Part shown: positions 14,721 to 16,157 of the stretch, piece by piece
Numbering within the stretch: the first letter of the stretch is position 1
Layout of the letters: the number at the start of each line of letters is the position of its first letter
NCBI GenBank assembly: GCA_036505615.1
Contig: DASXTB010000158.1
Span: 1 to 16,157 of the forward strand
Direction: 5' to 3'
Source of the DNA: DASXTB01 sp036505615
GTDB lineage: Bacteria > Acidobacteriota > UBA6911 > JACQSX01
Length of the DNA: 16,157 nucleotides
The notes under the pieces: model-generated
Seen by the model: the letters and a program-made list of their open reading frames with translations, nothing else
What the model was told of the DNA's origin: nothing
Databases searched by the model: none
Translations under genes and position numbers: made by a program

Positions 14721-15518
14721 CTAGCTTTGCTTTAATTGATCCAGCATCCGACGGATGGCTTTCATATCCTCCCACACTTCACGTTTGGCGGCGGGGTTTC
14801 TCAACAGGTAAGAAGGATGGAAAGTAGGGATGACCTTGACGCCGAATTTGTCAAAGAATTTACCACGCAACTGGGTGATCGGGATGGAGGTATCAAGCAG
14901 GGTTTGAGCGGCAAATTTGCCCAGTGCGCAGATGATCTTGGGTTGAACGGTATCAATCTGACGGAAGAGAAACGGGCTGCATTTTTCCACTTCGTCCGGT
15001 TCCGGATTTCGATTCTGAGGCGGGCGACACTTGATAACATTGGCAATATACACGTCCTGGCGCCGGAGCCCGATCGATTCGATGATTTTTGTCAGCAACT
15101 GCCCGGCCCTGCCGACAAAGGGAATCCCCTGTTCATCTTCGTCGGCTCCCGGCGCTTCGCCTACAAACATCAACTCGGCATGCAGGCTCCCCGTGCCAAA
15201 AACGATGTTGGTCCGATAACGATGAAGCTTGCAACGAACGCAATCACCCAGATCGTCGCGCACTTTCTTCATCGCTGTCTCGGGATCTCCCACTGCAGCG
15301 CGAATGTGGAAATCCAACTGCGAGGCGGACGGGAGGCCGCGTTGCTGCACAGCCGCGTTGGTCGGAATCTCGCTGGGCATCTCGCCAGCGCTCAACTTTG
15401 CGTTCTCACCGGCGGCCAGGTCCGGGCCGTTCAAGTCTGCTACAGGGAGGTCAGTGCGTACCTGTTCGAATCCCATTTCCTCAAAGAATTTCAGATATGC
15501 TCGAATCTCGTCGCTCAT
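14721..15518 (-). CDS. family 4 uracil-DNA glycosylase (Fe-S)
   Basis: A DNA repair enzyme that removes uracil from DNA to start base excision repair. The catalytic part covers about residues 85-262 of 265. Motif GEAPGADEDEQGIPFVGRAGQ lies at 120-140 in two recognisable halves, the uracil-site segment NVIKCRPPQNRNP at 160-171, and HPSYLLRNP at 234-242. Four cysteines, Cys93 and Cys96 (DCVRCKLH), Cys164 and Cys180, have the spacing of the 4Fe-4S ligands of family 4 enzymes. The N-terminal 80 residues are less conserved and look like a flexible extension, which many bacterial members share. The ATG at 15518 has no clear Shine-Dalgarno, but no other start lies nearby. A promoter-like pair is visible about 80 bases upstream. 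priA follows on the same strand, beyond repeat locus D. Confidence 0.92.
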   Translation of the reverse strand: MSDEIRAYLKFFEEMGFEQVRTDLPVADLNGPDLAAGENAKLSAGEMPSEIPTNAAVQQRGLPSASQLDFHIRAAVGDPETAMKKVRDDLGDCVRCKLHRYRTNIVFGTGSLHAELMFVGEAPGADEDEQGIPFVGRAGQLLTKIIESIGLRRQDVYIANVIKCRPPQNRNPEPDEVEKCSPFLFRQIDTVQPKIICALGKFAAQTLLDTSIPITQLRGKFFDKFGVKVIPTFHPSYLLRNPAAKREVWEDMKAIRRMLDQLKQS

Positions 15519-15596
15519 CGGGATATGATAGAAGTGAAAATCCTCACGTCGCCCATGTATCCAAAATCACGCGTTACTTTTCTCCCTAAAGCGAAT

Positions 15597-15623
15597 ATTG
15601 TACGGCATCGATAATAGCGTCAA
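15597..15623 (-). promoter_or_regulatory. candidate sigma-70 promoter of the uracil-DNA glycosylase gene
   Basis: On the minus strand TTGACG (15618-15623) and TACAAT (15597-15602) match the -35 and -10 consensus at five of six bases each, but the spacer is only 15 bases, shorter than the usual 16-18. The implied leader to the ATG at 15518 is about 70 bases. Confidence 0.4.
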
Positions 15624-15681
15624 GTCTATATGTGACCTATTTTCATAGCGCGGTAGAGCCGCACTTAAAGAAAGGACCGAT

Positions 15682-15969
15682 CACGTCCACGTCCACGGCT
15701 ACGACCACGTCCAACGTGTTGAACAAAATCGCAAATTTCCTCTCCAGGCCAGTTAAGTATGCCATCTTCGGTATTGCGAGAGGATAATCAATGGAACGCG
15801 GGGCCATGCTGGATGCTTGCAAGATACTCAAACCGTGCCCGCAAGAGGTGGCCAACTCATCGAGTGCGTTGTTTCGATGCTAAGATGATCAAATCTAACT
15901 GACGATTCAGCGAGTCGTACGTCGTGAACCTAGACGACGAGCGTGGCCGTGGTCGTGGACGTGGACGTG
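15682..15969. repeat. inverted hexamer arrays with 230-base interior (locus E)
   Basis: The left arm (15682-15710) is CACGTC, CACGTC, CACGGC, TACGAC, CACGT; the right arm (15941-15969) is its reverse complement with four mismatches in 29. The left arm is preceded by ACCGAT, exactly as at locus A (1409-1414), so the two are copies of one family 14 kb apart. The 230-base interior carries a small candidate ORF (15791-15883). The rest of the spacer 15519-16050 shows only the promoter candidate noted for the glycosylase gene. Confidence 0.8.
15791..15883 (+). CDS. candidate 30-residue ORF inside locus E
   Basis: An ATG preceded at seven bases by AGAGG, the best ribosome-binding site in this spacer, opens a 30-codon frame (MERGAMLDACKILKPCPQEV then ANSSSALFRC) ending in TAA. 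An in-frame TAA lies two codons before the ATG, so it is not the tail of a longer frame. It has three cysteines, no signal peptide and no family I know. It sits between the two hexamer arms, upstream of the response regulator. It may be a small protein, a leader peptide, or chance; coding is unproven. Confidence 0.25.
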   Translation: MERGAMLDACKILKPCPQEVANSSSALFRC

Positions 15970-16050
15970 AACGGCTGGTAATCCCGTTTTAACTGTGGAA
16001 TCTTCGCGAGAGACAAAGAAACTCAGAGTCAGTAGTGACAAAGGTCAATT

Positions 16051-16157
16051 ATGGCGAAGCGGATTCTTGTCGTTGACGATGACCAGCAATTAAACGCGTT
16101 GATCCAGACCGTGCTCAGCCACGAAGGCTACGAGGCCTCGGGCAGTCACAACGCTTT
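16051..16157 (+). CDS. response regulator receiver domain protein (5' end only)
   Basis: The first 35 codons of a two-component response regulator, cut by the window end. The N-terminus MAKRILVVDDDQQLNALIQT is the first strand and acidic pocket of a CheY-like receiver domain, and HEGYEASGSHNA is the usual second strand region. The phospho-acceptor Asp and any output domain lie beyond the edge, so its regulon cannot be told. AAAGG (16040-16044) lies six bases before the ATG. It is transcribed away from the uracil-DNA glycosylase gene. Confidence 0.88.
   Translation, partial: MAKRILVVDDDQQLNALIQTVLSHEGYEASGSHNA

Noticed and set aside
14587..14775. 63-codon N-terminal extension of priA
   Set aside because: It is encoded by the heptamer array and the end of the neighbouring glycosylase gene, reads as repeated low-complexity text and is not part of the PriA fold; the family start MRLVQVAVAAPV begins at 14586.
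15643..15855. 70-codon minus-strand frame in the spacer before the response regulator
   Set aside because: Part of it is simply the hexamer arm read as alternating Val/Asp; there is no ribosome-binding site or family resemblance.

Overview
This window looks like chromosomal DNA of a free-living Gram-negative bacterium, most likely an acidobacterium. That is an inference from gene content, moderately high GC and intergenic spacers packed with degenerate 6- and 7-base tandem repeats. No rRNA, tRNA, CRISPR array, transposase or phage gene is visible. Apart from the diaminopimelate decarboxylase gene, a tiny candidate ORF and the response regulator at the right edge, every gene is on the minus strand.

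Layout. (1) 1-266 is a gene-free edge with GC-rich hairpins. (2) 267-6384 is a surface-polysaccharide block read right to left: a UDP-HexNAc 4-epimerase-like SDR, a UDP-HexNAc 6-dehydrogenase, a DegT/DnrJ/EryC1-type sugar aminotransferase, an O-antigen ligase/polymerase-like membrane protein, and a DUF1972/GT4 glycosyltransferase. The first three would make modified (uronic or amino) nucleotide sugars, the glycosyltransferase would add sugars to a lipid-linked glycan, and the membrane protein would ligate or polymerise the product. (3) lysA runs divergently (6481-7722). (4) 7880-9783 holds three minus-strand genes: a DUF1801 protein, a 95-residue coiled-coil protein and a GrdB-family protein that has lost the usual Sec/Cys redox motif. 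(5) 10089-12046 is a coupled pair, a degenerate Era-like GTPase with a DUF697-like tail followed by a CzcD-type cation exporter, overlapping by GTGA. (6) 12172-15518 carries priA and a family 4 Fe-S uracil-DNA glycosylase, both DNA maintenance functions. (7) 15519-16050 is a divergent spacer before a response regulator cut off by the window end.

The most unusual structure is not a gene. At five intergenic places (1410-1479, 8773-8883, 9933-10080, 14588-14700, 15682-15969) there is a run of degenerate 6- or 7-mers followed by a run of their reverse complements, so each could fold into a hairpin. The word differs between loci, apart from the first and last, which share one hexamer family. Four of the five lie between co-directional genes, often reaching within a few bases of the start or stop codons. 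Short arrays of further words occur at 1623-1650 and 12108-12128. This recurrent architecture is the best candidate here for an under-described system, either a family of transcribed RNA structures or a repeat-spreading process.
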